From the NCBI GenBank assembly GCA_003609755.1, contig AP017991.1:2249501-2313500 (forward strand): a DNA stretch of 64,000 nt, in the 5' to 3' direction. The translations under genes were made by a program, and so were the position numbers. The number at the start of each line of letters is the position of its first letter. The stretch's first letter is position 1. Below, in pieces: positions 44,858 through 54,813 of the stretch. Source of the DNA: Planktothrix agardhii NIES-204. Its GTDB lineage: Bacteria > Cyanobacteriota > Cyanobacteriia > Cyanobacteriales > Microcoleaceae. The notes beneath the pieces are model-generated. The model saw nothing but the letters and a program-made list of their open reading frames with translations, did no database searches and was not told the DNA's origin.

Positions 44858-45958
44858 ATGAAAGAACTCGAAGAAGTCGCGGAAGCCCTAGACCGTCAGG
44901 ACTACCGCCAAGCTGCCAAACTGTTAAAGCAACTGCAAAAACAAGAACCCCAGAATTTTTGGGTACAGTTATATGCTGGGCGTTGGTATGAAGGGACTGA
45001 TAAATTAGAAACCGCCGAAAAGGTTTATCGTAAATTACTCAAAGATGCCACTAACCCTAAAATTGTCTCCCAGGCGCGTCAGGGTTTACAAAGAATTGAA
45101 GATATTGAACAAAATCGACGTCAAGAAGCAATTATTCAAGCTAAAACTGACCCCATTAATCAAGAATTAGGTGTTTTAATTTTAGAACCTTTAGCCCCAG
45201 AAAAAAAACCAGCCGCCGCCCGAACCTTAGCCCGAATGTTGAAAACCGATCCCTATACCGCCCGAATGCAGCTACAAAGTCGGGGTTGGCGTCTGTATAA
45301 AACTGGGGAAATGGGGGAATTAAAGGTTTATGGTCAGGAAATGTTAGAAGCCGGAATACCAGTATTTTGGGTATCTTTAACGGAGATTCAAAAACTCCAG
45401 GTTTTTCAGGTACAATCAATTCAATCTTTATCCCCTCAACCGACTATTATTTGTCAAAATGAACAAGAGCAATTAGGTTCTATGACGTTTAATTGGCAGG
45501 AAGTTACCCAACGGGTTGAGGGATTATTACCATTATTTGTGGAATCCTTAGATTATGATCCCCGTCGTCCTAAATCTGAACGATTTCGTCATAAAGAAAC
45601 TACTCAAGATTATGCTCAAATCTATGATTTACATTTGCCTAAACGGGGTTGTATTTTAAGAATTTGTGATCAAAATTATGATTTTCAACAGGGAGTTGAT
45701 TTTAGTCAATTTTCTCAAGAAACTCTCCCAGTTTCTCAAAATACAAATAGAATTAATTGGAATCTGTTAAAAGAACAGTTAAATTTATTGTTAACTCACG
45801 CCCAACTCTGGTCTGAGTTTACACCTTTTGCCGAAACTACATTAGATTATACTCAATTTCTTGGTCGGATTAAACCCCATATTGATTTATCTCGAAAATC
45901 AGAAAGTCTTTGGGATAATGCCTTTCATTTATATAGTGGTTTAGTATTTTTGAAGTAA
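44858..45958 (+). CDS. Tetratricopeptide-repeat protein
   Basis: A 366-residue protein. Residues 1-95 hold TPR-like helices (LEEVAEALDRQDYRQAAKLLKQLQ, WVQLYAGRWYEGTDKLETAEKVYRKLL). The remaining part, from about 100, has the form of a cyanobacterial domain with LARMLKTDPYTARMQLQSRGWRL and a long beta-rich C-terminal region; its function is not known. GAGG lies 8 bases before the ATG. An open frame upstream to 44786 is not used. It lies 107 bp after the exported protein gene. Confidence 0.75.
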   Translation: MKELEEVAEALDRQDYRQAAKLLKQLQKQEPQNFWVQLYAGRWYEGTDKLETAEKVYRKLLKDATNPKIVSQARQGLQRIEDIEQNRRQEAIIQAKTDPINQELGVLILEPLAPEKKPAAARTLARMLKTDPYTARMQLQSRGWRLYKTGEMGELKVYGQEMLEAGIPVFWVSLTEIQKLQVFQVQSIQSLSPQPTIICQNEQEQLGSMTFNWQEVTQRVEGLLPLFVESLDYDPRRPKSERFRHKETTQDYAQIYDLHLPKRGCILRICDQNYDFQQGVDFSQFSQETLPVSQNTNRINWNLLKEQLNLLLTHAQLWSEFTPFAETTLDYTQFLGRIKPHIDLSRKSESLWDNAFHLYSGLVFLK

Positions 45959-45967
45959 TCTGATTAA

Positions 45968-46013
45968 GTTGTTGAGATGAGTGTCCCTACAAAGAGCGCT
46001 GAAGCGCAACAAC
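45968..46013. repeat. GTTGTTG...CAACAAC repeat upstream of xdhA
   Basis: GTTGTTG and GCGCAACAAC ends flank a GAGCGCTGAAGCGC hairpin. It belongs to the same family as 42927-42971 and 47444-47574 and is just before the xdhA start. Confidence 0.55.
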
Positions 46014-46039
46014 AAACACTTTTCTAAAGACTATACCTT

Positions 46040-47440
46040 ATGCAAAATAACACCTTTAGTCTAATAATTAATAGTCAAAAAGTCGATATCCAAGACCTTT
46101 CTCCCACCCTGACTTTATTAGAATATTTGCGAAGTAGTGGACGGGTAGGGACAAAGGAAGGTTGCGGGGATGGGGACTGTGGTGCTTGTACGGTTGCTGT
46201 TGTGGGTCAGGGGGCGAACGGACAACCCCAATATCTAGCAATGAATAGTTGTTTAATTCCCCTAGCAATGATGGCGGGGCGGGAAATTATTACCGTTGAA
46301 GGTGTTGGGAAATACGGTCTGCATCCGTTACAGGAAGCGATGGTTAGTTTGGGAGGTTCTCAATGTGGATATTGTACCCCGGGCTTTATTATGAGTTTAT
46401 TTGCTGCGTACTATAACGGTCAGGTTGATGATGAATCTTTAGAAGGGAATTTATGTCGATGTACGGGTTATTTACCGATTATTAAAGCAGCAGAAGCTGT
46501 TAATAACTCCCATCCCTGTGATCAATTTAGTCACCGTTTACAACAAATTAATTCACAACTTAATTATATCGAATATATTACCCCTTGTCAACAGTTTTTC
46601 CGTCCGATTCAACTTTCAGAAGTTTTATATCTTTTACAACAATATCCCCAAGCTCAATTAATTGCAGGTGGAACGGATTTAGGTTTAGAAATTAGTCATC
46701 ATCGCCAAGAATTTCCTACCCTAATTTCTTTAGAATCCGTTACAGAACTCCAACAAATGCACCACAATTCAGATACAGTAGAAATTGGTGCTGCTATTCC
46801 TTTGAGTTATATTCAAGCACAATTAAGGGAAATATTTCCGAGTTTAGATGAAATGTTAACCTGGTTTGCGGGTAAACAAATTCGTAACCGTGCTACTATT
46901 GGAGGTAATATTGCTACAGCATCTCCCATTGGAGATTTAGCCCCGGTTTTATTATCTTTAGATGCTCAAATACGGTTAGCAAGTTTAACCGGAGAACGAA
47001 TTATTGCTATTGCTGAATTTTTTCAAGGTTATCGTCAAACCCAATTACAACCCCAAGAAGTAATTATTTCAATTATTATGCCTAAAACCATTACTCAAAA
47101 TGCAGTGACGCGTTTTAGTCAATCCTATAAAGTCGGAAAACGGGGGACAGATGATATTAGTATTGTTTCCGCAGCCTTTACAATTGATTTGGATACAAAT
47201 AATACAATTATTTATGCTAGACTCGCCTATGGTGGAGTCGCAGCAATTCCCCTAAGAGCGATTGAGATTGAAGGAATGTTAATCGGAAAACCCTGGAATT
47301 TAGCAACTATTCAACAGGCTAAAATTATGTTAAAAAATGTTTTTAATCCCTTGACGGATTTACGGGGAAGTGCTAGTTATAGAAAACGATTAGTTGCTAA
47401 TTTGTTTGAAAAGTTTTTCCTAGAATTTCCTCCCCGATAA
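46040..47440 (+). CDS. xdhA: Xanthine dehydrogenase small subunit (2Fe-2S and FAD domains)
   Basis: A 466-residue protein. The N-terminal plant-type [2Fe-2S] domain has Cys42, Cys47, Cys50 and Cys71 (GCGDGDCGACTV), and the helical [2Fe-2S] domain has Cys109, Cys112, Cys139 and Cys141 (CGYCTPGF, CRCTGY). The FAD domain follows from about 180 (LIAGGTDLGLE, RNRATIGGNIATASPIGD). It takes electrons from the molybdenum subunit to NAD. It is split as in bacterial XdhAB enzymes and is followed by xdhB and xdhC in order. Confidence 0.95.
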   Translation: MQNNTFSLIINSQKVDIQDLSPTLTLLEYLRSSGRVGTKEGCGDGDCGACTVAVVGQGANGQPQYLAMNSCLIPLAMMAGREIITVEGVGKYGLHPLQEAMVSLGGSQCGYCTPGFIMSLFAAYYNGQVDDESLEGNLCRCTGYLPIIKAAEAVNNSHPCDQFSHRLQQINSQLNYIEYITPCQQFFRPIQLSEVLYLLQQYPQAQLIAGGTDLGLEISHHRQEFPTLISLESVTELQQMHHNSDTVEIGAAIPLSYIQAQLREIFPSLDEMLTWFAGKQIRNRATIGGNIATASPIGDLAPVLLSLDAQIRLASLTGERIIAIAEFFQGYRQTQLQPQEVIISIIMPKTITQNAVTRFSQSYKVGKRGTDDISIVSAAFTIDLDTNNTIIYARLAYGGVAAIPLRAIEIEGMLIGKPWNLATIQQAKIMLKNVFNPLTDLRGSASYRKRLVANLFEKFFLEFPPR

Positions 47441-47443
47441 AAC

Positions 47444-47574
47444 GTTGTTGGACTTTAACCCCCAGTCCTTGTCAATTTTGATTCGGGGAATTTTTGATGG
47501 ATATGCTATAAAACGTTTTTGGGATGAGTGCCCTTGTAAAGATTGCGCTTAAGCGCAACAACGCGCAACAACGA
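47444..47574. repeat. GTTGTTG...CAACAAC repeats between xdhA and xdhB
   Basis: GTTGTTG at 47444-47450 and a second unit at 47513-47574 with TTGCGCTTAAGCGCAACAAC. They lie in the 150-bp gap between xdhA and xdhB and may weaken read-through. Confidence 0.5.
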
Positions 47575-47590
47575 ATCTAAGGATAAAAAT

Positions 47591-49909
47591 ATGAAAGACA
47601 ATAATAACAATAATAAATCTAAACCCCATGAAAGCGCCGTTGGTCATGTTACGGGAAAAGCGATTTATACCGATGACCAAAGATTACCCCACGGAATGTT
47701 ATATTTATGGCCAGTATTATCTCCTTATGCTAAAGCTAAACTATTAAAAATTGATAGTTCAAATTTAGATAATATTCTGGGGTTTGTTACTATTTTAACA
47801 GCAAATGATATCAAAGGTAATAATAACACCGGAACTATTAAACACGATGAAGTCCTATTACCTGCGGATGAAATTAACTATTGGGGTCAACCTGTGGTTT
47901 GGGTAGTTGCAGAAACAGAAAATGCAGCCCAAAAAGCAGCCGAAACTATAAAAATTGACTATGAAGTATTAACGCCTATTTTAACAATTAAAGACGCAAT
48001 TAAAAATAATAGTTTTCACGCGGATAAAAATATTATGAGTCGGGGAAATATCACTAATGATTTACAGAAATCTGAATTTATTTTAACTGGAGAGATTGAA
48101 ATTCCAGGTCAAGATCATTTTTATTTAGAAACTCAAGTTAGTTGGGTTATTCCCAATATGGAAGACAATTATCAAGTCTATTCCTCGACTCAACATCCTA
48201 GTGAAACTCAAGCGATTATTTCCGAGGTTTTAGGAATTCCTAGAAATCAAATAGTTGTCACTTGTTTACGCATGGGAGGCGCGTTTGGAGGCAAAGAAAC
48301 CCAAGCTAATCCTACCGCAGCAATAGCCGCTTTAGCCGCTCAAAAAACCGGACGTCCGGCGCGAGTTCGACTCAAAAGAGATCAAGATATGATTACCACC
48401 GGAAAACGACATCCTTTTTTATGTCAATATCAAGTAGGATTTAACTCGGAAGGTCAACTTTTAGCCCTAGATATTGATTTATATTCCGATGGCGGTTGGA
48501 GTGCGGATTTATCCTTTCCTATTTTACAACGGGCGATGTTTCATTTGGATAATTGTTATTATATTCCTAACTTAGAAATTAGAGGTCAAGTTGTTAAAAC
48601 TAATAAAGTTTCTAATACGGCTTTTAGGGGATTTGGTGGGCCACAGGGTATGGTAATTATTGAAGAAATAATTGATAGAATTGCGCGTCAATTGGGATTA
48701 CCTGCTGAATTAGTCAGAGAACGTAATTTTTATCACGGTGAAGCAGAAACTAATACTACCCATTATGGTCAAGAAATTTTTGATAATCGGATTTTAAGGG
48801 TTTGGGAAGAAGTTAAATTAAAATCAAATTTTGCCCAGCGAAAAATAGAAATAGCACAATTTAATCAAAATAATAATTATCAAAAACGCGGGTTAGCAAT
48901 TACCTCAGTTAAATTCGGAATTTCCTTTACTAAAACCGAATATAATCAAGGGGGTGCTTTAATTTTAATTTACCTAGATGGGAGTATTCAACTTAATCAT
49001 GGGGGGACGGAAATGGGTCAGGGTTTACAAACTAAAATGTTACAGGTTGCTTCCCAAGCATTAGGGGTAAATATTGAACGCTTTAGAATTATGCCCACAA
49101 GTACGGATAAAGTCCCTAATACCTCTGCTACGGCTGCTTCTAGTGGTTCTGACTTAAATGGTCAAGCGATTAAAAATGCCTGTAAAATCCTCAAAAAAAG
49201 ATTATCAAAAGTCGCGGCAAAGTTGTTAAATCTTGATGAACCTCAAGAATTAATTTTTGATCAAGATTGGATTTATTGTCAAACTTATCCTAGTCAAAAA
49301 ATAGAATTTAATCAGGTGGTTAAACAAGCCTATAATCAACGGGTAAGTTTATCAACAACGGGTTATTATCGGACTCCTAATATTTATTATGATCCCAAAA
49401 TAGGCAAGGGTAGACCTTTCTATTATTATGCTTATGGGGCGGCGGTAAGTGAAGTGGAAATAGATGGATTGACAGGGACTTTTAAACTGCGTCAAGTGGA
49501 TATTGTTCATGATGTGGGAGAATCCTTAAATCCTTTAATTGATATTGGACAAATAGAAGGAGGTTTTGTGCAGGGAATGGGATGGTTAACCATGGAAGAA
49601 TTGATTTGGGATGAGTCAGGAAAATTAAAAACTTTTGCCCCCAGTACCTATAAAATTCCGACGATTAAAGAAGTTCCTAAAAATTTTCAGGTTCATTTAT
49701 TACAACGGGCGGCACAGGATGGGGTAATTTATGGAAGTAAAGCGGTGGGAGAACCTCCTTTTATGTTAGCAATTTCTGTTAGAGAAGCAATTAAAGAAGC
49801 TATTGCAGCTTTTGGTAAAACTGATTCGGTTTTTTTAGCTTCTCCTGCTACCCCAGAAGCCATTTTAAACGCTATTGAACAGGTACAATTAAAATTAGTT
49901 GATTCTTAA
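47591..49909 (+). CDS. xdhB: Xanthine dehydrogenase molybdopterin-binding subunit
   Basis: A 772-residue subunit of the xanthine oxidase family. It has GHVTGKAIYTDD at the start, RMGGAFGGKE (molybdopterin contact), AFRGFGGPQG, HGGTEMGQGLQTK, and the catalytic glutamate Glu721 in VGEPPFML. It hydroxylates hypoxanthine and xanthine to urate at the Mo centre. The ATG at 47591, with AAGGA upstream, is chosen over an open frame beginning 47543 that lies in repeat DNA. The asparagine/lysine-rich N-terminus (DNNNNNKSK) is short and probably disordered. Confidence 0.94.
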   Translation: MKDNNNNNKSKPHESAVGHVTGKAIYTDDQRLPHGMLYLWPVLSPYAKAKLLKIDSSNLDNILGFVTILTANDIKGNNNTGTIKHDEVLLPADEINYWGQPVVWVVAETENAAQKAAETIKIDYEVLTPILTIKDAIKNNSFHADKNIMSRGNITNDLQKSEFILTGEIEIPGQDHFYLETQVSWVIPNMEDNYQVYSSTQHPSETQAIISEVLGIPRNQIVVTCLRMGGAFGGKETQANPTAAIAALAAQKTGRPARVRLKRDQDMITTGKRHPFLCQYQVGFNSEGQLLALDIDLYSDGGWSADLSFPILQRAMFHLDNCYYIPNLEIRGQVVKTNKVSNTAFRGFGGPQGMVIIEEIIDRIARQLGLPAELVRERNFYHGEAETNTTHYGQEIFDNRILRVWEEVKLKSNFAQRKIEIAQFNQNNNYQKRGLAITSVKFGISFTKTEYNQGGALILIYLDGSIQLNHGGTEMGQGLQTKMLQVASQALGVNIERFRIMPTSTDKVPNTSATAASSGSDLNGQAIKNACKILKKRLSKVAAKLLNLDEPQELIFDQDWIYCQTYPSQKIEFNQVVKQAYNQRVSLSTTGYYRTPNIYYDPKIGKGRPFYYYAYGAAVSEVEIDGLTGTFKLRQVDIVHDVGESLNPLIDIGQIEGGFVQGMGWLTMEELIWDESGKLKTFAPSTYKIPTIKEVPKNFQVHLLQRAAQDGVIYGSKAVGEPPFMLAISVREAIKEAIAAFGKTDSVFLASPATPEAILNAIEQVQLKLVDS

Positions 49910-49966
49910 AATAATTTTAGTTATTCATCCAGTTTTCTATTGATTACTTGACTTTCTTATGTTATA

Positions 49967-50902
49967 ATGATTCAATTCTACCAGCAACTTATTCAAGTTT
50001 TAAATCAAGGGGATGTGGTGGTGGCAACTGTCACCCGGATTAAAGGTTCAGTCCCTAGAGAAATGGGGGCTAAAATGATCATTTGTGCCGATGGTAGAAC
50101 TTTTGATACAATTGGAGGAGGCGCGGGAGAATTTAAAGTCATTCAGCAAGCTAGGGAAGTCTTAAAAACTGGAAACAAGCAATTAGTTGAAATTGACCTA
50201 TCCGGTGCTCCTGAACGTGAAACTCAGGGGGTTTGTGGGGGATTAATGCAGGTTTTATTAGAAAGATGGTCAGGGGAAAAAGCGATCGCATTAACGGAAA
50301 AAATTTTACGGAATTTAGAAATAGGAAAATCTGTTATTATTGTAACTTCTTTTGATCAAACTTTTCCCTATTTACTGACTAAAAACAACCCAATTTCAAT
50401 CTCTGATCAGACCTTTATAGAAACTCTAAAACCCTCGCCAATTTTATTAATTATAGGCGCGGGTCATATTGGAGAAAAGTTATCTCAAATAGCTGATTTT
50501 ATTGGCTTTAAAATTATTATCCAAGACTCTCGTACTGAGTTAACTAATCCAGAACGATTTCCTCCTTTTACCAAGATTTTTAATCAAAGTGTCAGCAATG
50601 TTTTAGAACAATTGACATCCCATAAAAACCTATATATTGCCTTGGTAAATCGAGGATATATTCAAGATATTGAAGCCTTAAAGGTAATTTTAAATTGGGA
50701 TTTATCCTATCAATATATTGGAATGATTGGGAGTCAAAAACGGATTAACTGGGTTTACCAAGATTTACAGGAATCTGGAATTTCTCCCCATCAACTCGAA
50801 AAAATTCATGCTCCCATTGGATTAGAAATTGGGGCGTTAACCCCCGAAGAAATCGCCATTAGTATTGGTGCAGAATTAATTCGAGTTTATCGAGAAAAAT
50901 AG
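49967..50902 (+). CDS. xdhC: XdhC, molybdenum cofactor insertion/sulfuration factor
   Basis: A 311-residue XdhC/CoxI family protein. The N-terminal XdhC-CoxI domain has ATVTRIKGSVPREMGAKM and GGGAGEF, a conserved cysteine in GVCGG, and the C-terminal Rossmann domain has IIGAGHIGEKL and HAPIGLEIGALTPEEIA. XdhC binds the molybdenum cofactor and helps load the sulfurated form into XdhB. Its place after xdhB is the usual one. Confidence 0.93.
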   Translation: MIQFYQQLIQVLNQGDVVVATVTRIKGSVPREMGAKMIICADGRTFDTIGGGAGEFKVIQQAREVLKTGNKQLVEIDLSGAPERETQGVCGGLMQVLLERWSGEKAIALTEKILRNLEIGKSVIIVTSFDQTFPYLLTKNNPISISDQTFIETLKPSPILLIIGAGHIGEKLSQIADFIGFKIIIQDSRTELTNPERFPPFTKIFNQSVSNVLEQLTSHKNLYIALVNRGYIQDIEALKVILNWDLSYQYIGMIGSQKRINWVYQDLQESGISPHQLEKIHAPIGLEIGALTPEEIAISIGAELIRVYREK

Positions 50903-50928
50903 AAACCCTAGGCTTGAGGCTGTTTCAG

Positions 50929-51492
50929 CTAAAGCCTTGAATTGAGATCGGCTTTACATTGATTCAGAATCCGAGTATCGTTTTCACTAACATTAGGAAG
51001 ACGATTAAATCCTTCTAAAACCAGATTATTTTCGCTAACTTGACCTCCGGTTGTCGCTACAACAGCAGTATTATTCAAACCAATTTGATAGGAATGGGTT
51101 TCTTGAGTATAACTTTCAATAATCTTTAAACTCAGATAATTGCCTTCAGGAACTCCGGTGAAACAGTCAAAGGACGAGCGCGGCATATAAAACGCCCCAG
51201 TTACTTGACCTTGGTTGACTTCAAACACCATATAAGATTGTCCAATTTGTTCCGGTTGGGAAGATTCACCATAGAGGTAAACCCCATCTGTGAGAAGATG
51301 ACGTTGGACAACGGCTGTTTCTGAACCCGGATTGTGAGGATTTTGTGAAAGTAAGATGGTGTTCGCCGAAGCAATTCCCCCAAAACCCACAACCCCAGTT
51401 AAGACTAAAGTAGTAGTCAAAGGGGAAAGTGGATTAAATACCCGGCAAAACCTACTCCAAGATGAAATAGAATTGAGCAGTTGATCAAGCAT
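50929..51492 (-). CDS. Exported hypothetical protein
   Basis: A 187-residue protein with a hydrophobic N-terminal segment (LTTTLVLTGVVGFGGIASA, about 25-43) that looks like a signal peptide or anchor. The mature part (VVQRHLLTDGVYLYGESSQPEQIGQSYMVFEV...FDCFTGVPEGNYLSLKI) has two cysteines that could form a disulfide and a beta-rich pattern. Similar proteins are common in cyanobacteria but have no known function. It is convergent with xdhC. Confidence 0.75.
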   Translation of the reverse strand: MLDQLLNSISSWSRFCRVFNPLSPLTTTLVLTGVVGFGGIASANTILLSQNPHNPGSETAVVQRHLLTDGVYLYGESSQPEQIGQSYMVFEVNQGQVTGAFYMPRSSFDCFTGVPEGNYLSLKIIESYTQETHSYQIGLNNTAVVATTGGQVSENNLVLEGFNRLPNVSENDTRILNQCKADLNSRL

Positions 51493-51740
51493 TTTTTGAA
51501 TCTCCTGCGAAAAGGCATTGATAACCGAATCTCTAGCTACACCATCAATTCAGTTGATTTCGATAAAATTTACTGCTAATTGCAACATACAATACTATTT
51601 TGAAATTATTTTGAAGTGGGCATTACCTTTTCGATTGACCTAGATCGCTAATTCATCGAAACTAGATTAAAGCGTTTCAATAGTACGCCCACCAGAGGTA
51701 TGATGACGTTACGGAGCAACTAAGGGAACGCAAAATCAAA

Positions 51741-53192
51741 ATGCGAATTCTATTTGTCGCCGCAGAAGCGGCACCTTTAGCAAAAGTAGGTGGGATGGGA
51801 GATGTGGTCGGTGCATTGCCGCAGGTGTTGCGGGCAATGGGACACGATGTTCGCATCTTTATGCCCTATTATGGCTTTCTCGCCGATAAGATCAAAGTCC
51901 CCAAAGACCCGATCTGGTGGGGAAATGCCATGTATCAGCGTTTCGCTGTCTTTGAAACGGTATTTCCAAAAACAGATGTGCCATTATATTTATTTGGGCA
52001 TCCCTCTTTTATGCCTCGTCGCGTTTATTACGGAGAGGATGAGGAGTGGCGGTTCACTTTATTTTCTAGTGGTGCGGCGGAATTTGCCTGGAATTATTGG
52101 AAACCCCATATCATTCACTGCCACGACTGGCATACCGGAATGATCCCTGTCTGGATGCAAGAAACACCGGATATTGCCACAATCTTCACTATTCATAATT
52201 TAGCATATCAAGGGCCTTGGCGTTGGTATTTGGAACGAATTACTTGGTGTCCTTGGTATATGCAGGGTCACAACACCATGGCGGCGGCGGTACAAGCCGC
52301 TGACCGAGTAACAACGGTTTCACCGACTTATGCTGAACAAATTCAAACCGCAGCTTATGGGGAAAATTTAGAAGGATTACTTTCCTTTGTCAGTGGCAAA
52401 ATGACGGGAATTTTAAATGGAATTGATACGAATTCCTATAACCCGGCGACTGACCCTTATATTCCCGAACGGTTTACGGCTGATAGTTTGGAAAATCGCC
52501 GCGCCAATAAAGTTGCCATTCAAGAAGAAGTGGGATTAGAAGTTAATTCTAATACTTTTTTAATGGGGATGGTCACCCGATTAGTCGATCAGAAAGGGAT
52601 TGATCTGGTAATACAAATTATGGATCAATTCTTATCCTATAGCGATTCTCAATTGATTGTTTTAGGAACGGGCGATCGCTATTATGAAACCCAATTATGG
52701 CACATGGCTTCCCGTTATCCAGGTCGGATGACGACACAATTATTGTTTAATGATGCCCTATCAAGGCGGATTTATGCGGGTTGTGATGCCTTTATTATGC
52801 CAAGTCGGTTTGAACCCTGCGGCATTAGTCAAATGTTGGCGATGCGTTATGGTTGTATTCCGATTGTTCGACGGACGGGCGGTTTAGTTGATACGGTATC
52901 CTATAATGATCCGATTAATTATCATGGTACGGGATACTGTTTTGATCGCTATGAACCCTTAGATTTTTATACCTCAATGGTTCGGGCGTCCGAAGCTTTC
53001 CGGTTTAAAGATCAATGGCGAGAACTGCAACGTCGGGCGATGGGTCAAAACTTTAGTTGGGAAAATTCCGCTAAAGAGTATATCCAACTTTACAACAATG
53101 TGATGGATGGTTATGGCGGTGTTTCTAATGAACCCGCACCCGAACCCGCACCACCTCAACCACCACCACCAACTCCTGGTGTTGTAGTTTAA
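51741..53192 (+). CDS. glgA: Glycogen synthase
   Basis: A 483-residue GT5 glucosyltransferase. The ADP-glucose loop [10 protein letters not shown] is at 15-24, followed by the HDWHTG block, [10 protein letters not shown], and the C-terminal catalytic [17 protein letters not shown]. It extends alpha-1,4-glucan from ADP-glucose. KVGGMGDV rather than KVGGLGDV/KTGGLADV is usual for one of the two cyanobacterial GlgA groups. The last 20 residues are a proline-rich tail ([16 protein letters not shown]) next to a tandem repeat array, perhaps made by repeat growth. Confidence 0.96.
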   Translation: MRILFVAAEAAPLAKVGGMGDVVGALPQVLRAMGHDVRIFMPYYGFLADKIKVPKDPIWWGNAMYQRFAVFETVFPKTDVPLYLFGHPSFMPRRVYYGEDEEWRFTLFSSGAAEFAWNYWKPHIIHCHDWHTGMIPVWMQETPDIATIFTIHNLAYQGPWRWYLERITWCPWYMQGHNTMAAAVQAADRVTTVSPTYAEQIQTAAYGENLEGLLSFVSGKMTGILNGIDTNSYNPATDPYIPERFTADSLENRRANKVAIQEEVGLEVNSNTFLMGMVTRLVDQKGIDLVIQIMDQFLSYSDSQLIVLGTGDRYYETQLWHMASRYPGRMTTQLLFNDALSRRIYAGCDAFIMPSRFEPCGISQMLAMRYGCIPIVRRTGGLVDTVSYNDPINYHGTGYCFDRYEPLDFYTSMVRASEAFRFKDQWRELQRRAMGQNFSWENSAKEYIQLYNNVMDGYGGVSNEPAPEPAPPQPPPPTPGVVV

Positions 53193-53199
53193 CCTAAAT

Positions 53200-53324
53200 A
53201 GGTAATGGGTAATGGGTAATGGGTAATGGGTAATGGGTAATATTTCTGTTCCCTGTTCTCGTTCGACAAGCTCACGACGCAGCCTGTTCCCTGTTCCCTG
53301 TTCCCTGTTCCCTGTTCCCTGTTC
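53200..53324. repeat. Heptanucleotide arrays and 46-bp shared segment
   Basis: About six copies of GGTAATG (53200-53241), then a 46-bp segment (53248-53293) identical to 21251-21296, then about six copies of TTCCCTG (53284-53324). It fills the gap between glgA and the DUF1824 gene. Such seven-base arrays are known in filamentous cyanobacteria. Confidence 0.85.
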
Positions 53325-53338
53325 TTAATTTATTAATT

Positions 53339-53755
53339 TTAAGCAAATAAATCTAAAGGAAAATGTCCGTATACTCCATTAATTCCATTTTCTTCGGTGG
53401 ATTGAAAGGAAATTAGCACCCCACGATATTTTTCTAAATAGGGACTAATATAAAAATTTTGACTGCGACCATTGAATTTTAAATAGACCGATTCCGAGAT
53501 GGGTTCTAAGGCATGATCTTTTACATTAACTGAATATTCAAAGGCTTTTAAATACTCAGTTAATGCGGTTAAAGCCTGCGCCATGTCATCAGCACAAATG
53601 CCAATCATTTGATATTCAGATTCACGGTTAAGTAATAATAATGCGGCTTGAATCTTCACCTTTTCTGGATCGGAAATAGGGGAAATTACATCCGTACAAA
53701 TAAAGCCCTTTAAAATGGCTTGGGCTTCTGGAATAGTTAATGGGGATATCATCAT
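53339..53755 (-). CDS. DUF1824 family protein
   Basis: A 138-residue soluble protein, MMISPLTIPEAQAILKGFICTD...KVKIQAALLLLNRESEYQMIGICADDMAQALTAL. It matches the pattern of the DUF1824 family, which is found almost only in cyanobacteria and has no known function. C-terminal VYLKFNGRSQNFYISPYLEKYRGVLISF is the most conserved-looking part. It lies between two repeat regions. Confidence 0.75.
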   Translation of the reverse strand: MMISPLTIPEAQAILKGFICTDVISPISDPEKVKIQAALLLLNRESEYQMIGICADDMAQALTALTEYLKAFEYSVNVKDHALEPISESVYLKFNGRSQNFYISPYLEKYRGVLISFQSTEENGINGVYGHFPLDLFA

Positions 53756-53810
53756 TAATTAGGAATTAGGCTTTGAAGTTATGGTTAGAAATAAAAGAAC
53801 ACCTGATGCA

Positions 53811-53929
53811 CTATAGCACTACGCATTACAGTTAGGACACTTCTAAATCCAGCAAACCCAAAACCCATTACCCATTCCCTGTTCCGGTGTTCCGGTGTTC
53901 CGGTGTTCCGGTGTTCCCTAGCGCTATAG
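53811..53929. repeat. MITE-like repeat, family B copy 4
   Basis: Ends CTATAGC and GCTATAG are a perfect inverted repeat. Inside are ACAGTTAGGACAC, as in the other family B copies, and four tandem GTTCCGGT units. It sits 55 bp upstream of the DUF1824 gene and directly at the end of the next minus-strand gene. Confidence 0.7.
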
Positions 53930-53930
53930 A

Positions 53931-54542
53931 CTAGGCAGTGGCGTGGGTGATCTCTTGCCATCGTTGATGCCAAAGTTCCATGGCGGTTTCCCCCTGGGGT
54001 ATGTCAATAAATTCTTGGCTTTGTTTTTGGAGTTCGGGGGCCAAGCGTTCTAAGCCATCAAAGCTATTGCAGTAACGCAAAATGGTTTTCCAGCCGTCGT
54101 ACCATTGTTGACCTGCTTGTTGACGCTCCCGCAGGGGTCTGAGACGTTCTTCTTCTTGAGCTTGACGTTGGGCTTCCAGTTTCAATTGTTGGGATTTTTG
54201 CGCCCAGGCAGACCGCCATGCTTCTAAGAGGGAGGAGTCATACTGAGTTGGGTATTGCTTCACTTCTAAACTGAGCATTTCCCCTAGTTGATCTAAGTAA
54301 GGGCGATCGCCACTATTTTTAATCGCATCTAACCCCGTTTCTTTCCAGAGGGGTAGGCGACGATAGCTGATAAAAACAGCTTTTTTATGTTCAATTTTTA
54401 CCCAAATTTGGTGTTGCCAGAATTCCAGGCGCTCAATGTTTCGAGGTGCGATACTGAGTAAGGTAGCAACTTCCAACCAGACACGGGCTAGAGGCCATTG
54501 ACTCGGAACAATCACTCCAGCCTGAATTAAATTATGAGACAT
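53931..54542 (-). CDS. Conserved hypothetical protein with charged helix
   Basis: A 203-residue protein, MSHNLIQAGVIVPSQWPLARVWLEVA. The centre has a predicted coiled coil (SQQLKLEAQRQAQEEERLRPLRERQQ, about 120-150). The first part could be a small DNA- or protein-binding domain (LLSIAPRNIERLEFWQHQIWVKIEHKK). The family was not recognised; similar proteins occur in other cyanobacteria. The start at 54542 is preferred over an upstream ATG at 54578. The stop is two bases from a MITE end. Confidence 0.65.
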   Translation of the reverse strand: MSHNLIQAGVIVPSQWPLARVWLEVATLLSIAPRNIERLEFWQHQIWVKIEHKKAVFISYRRLPLWKETGLDAIKNSGDRPYLDQLGEMLSLEVKQYPTQYDSSLLEAWRSAWAQKSQQLKLEAQRQAQEEERLRPLRERQQAGQQWYDGWKTILRYCNSFDGLERLAPELQKQSQEFIDIPQGETAMELWHQRWQEITHATA

Positions 54543-54813
54543 GGGCAAACACCTAGATTCTGCACGATAGTTTCCCAAATACTAGATATAGCGTCTTAAT
54601 TGGGAATTACCAATGATTATACCCTATATTTGGAGTTTAGTCTAGGTCTTGAGGAAGAAAAATTGATAGGGTTTTTGAGTACAGACCCTAATACAATAGC
54701 AGAAGTTAACACCGTTGGCAAAAGCCAAACCTTAATTTAGATAGTTTTAATCTCACGTTATTTATACTACACTAATATTACACAAACGTCTAGTTTTTCA
54801 AGGAGAAAAAATT

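Noticed and set aside
53200-53324. Tandem repeats considered as a CRISPR array
   Set aside because: Units are seven bases with no spacers, which is the known heptanucleotide repeat type of cyanobacteria.
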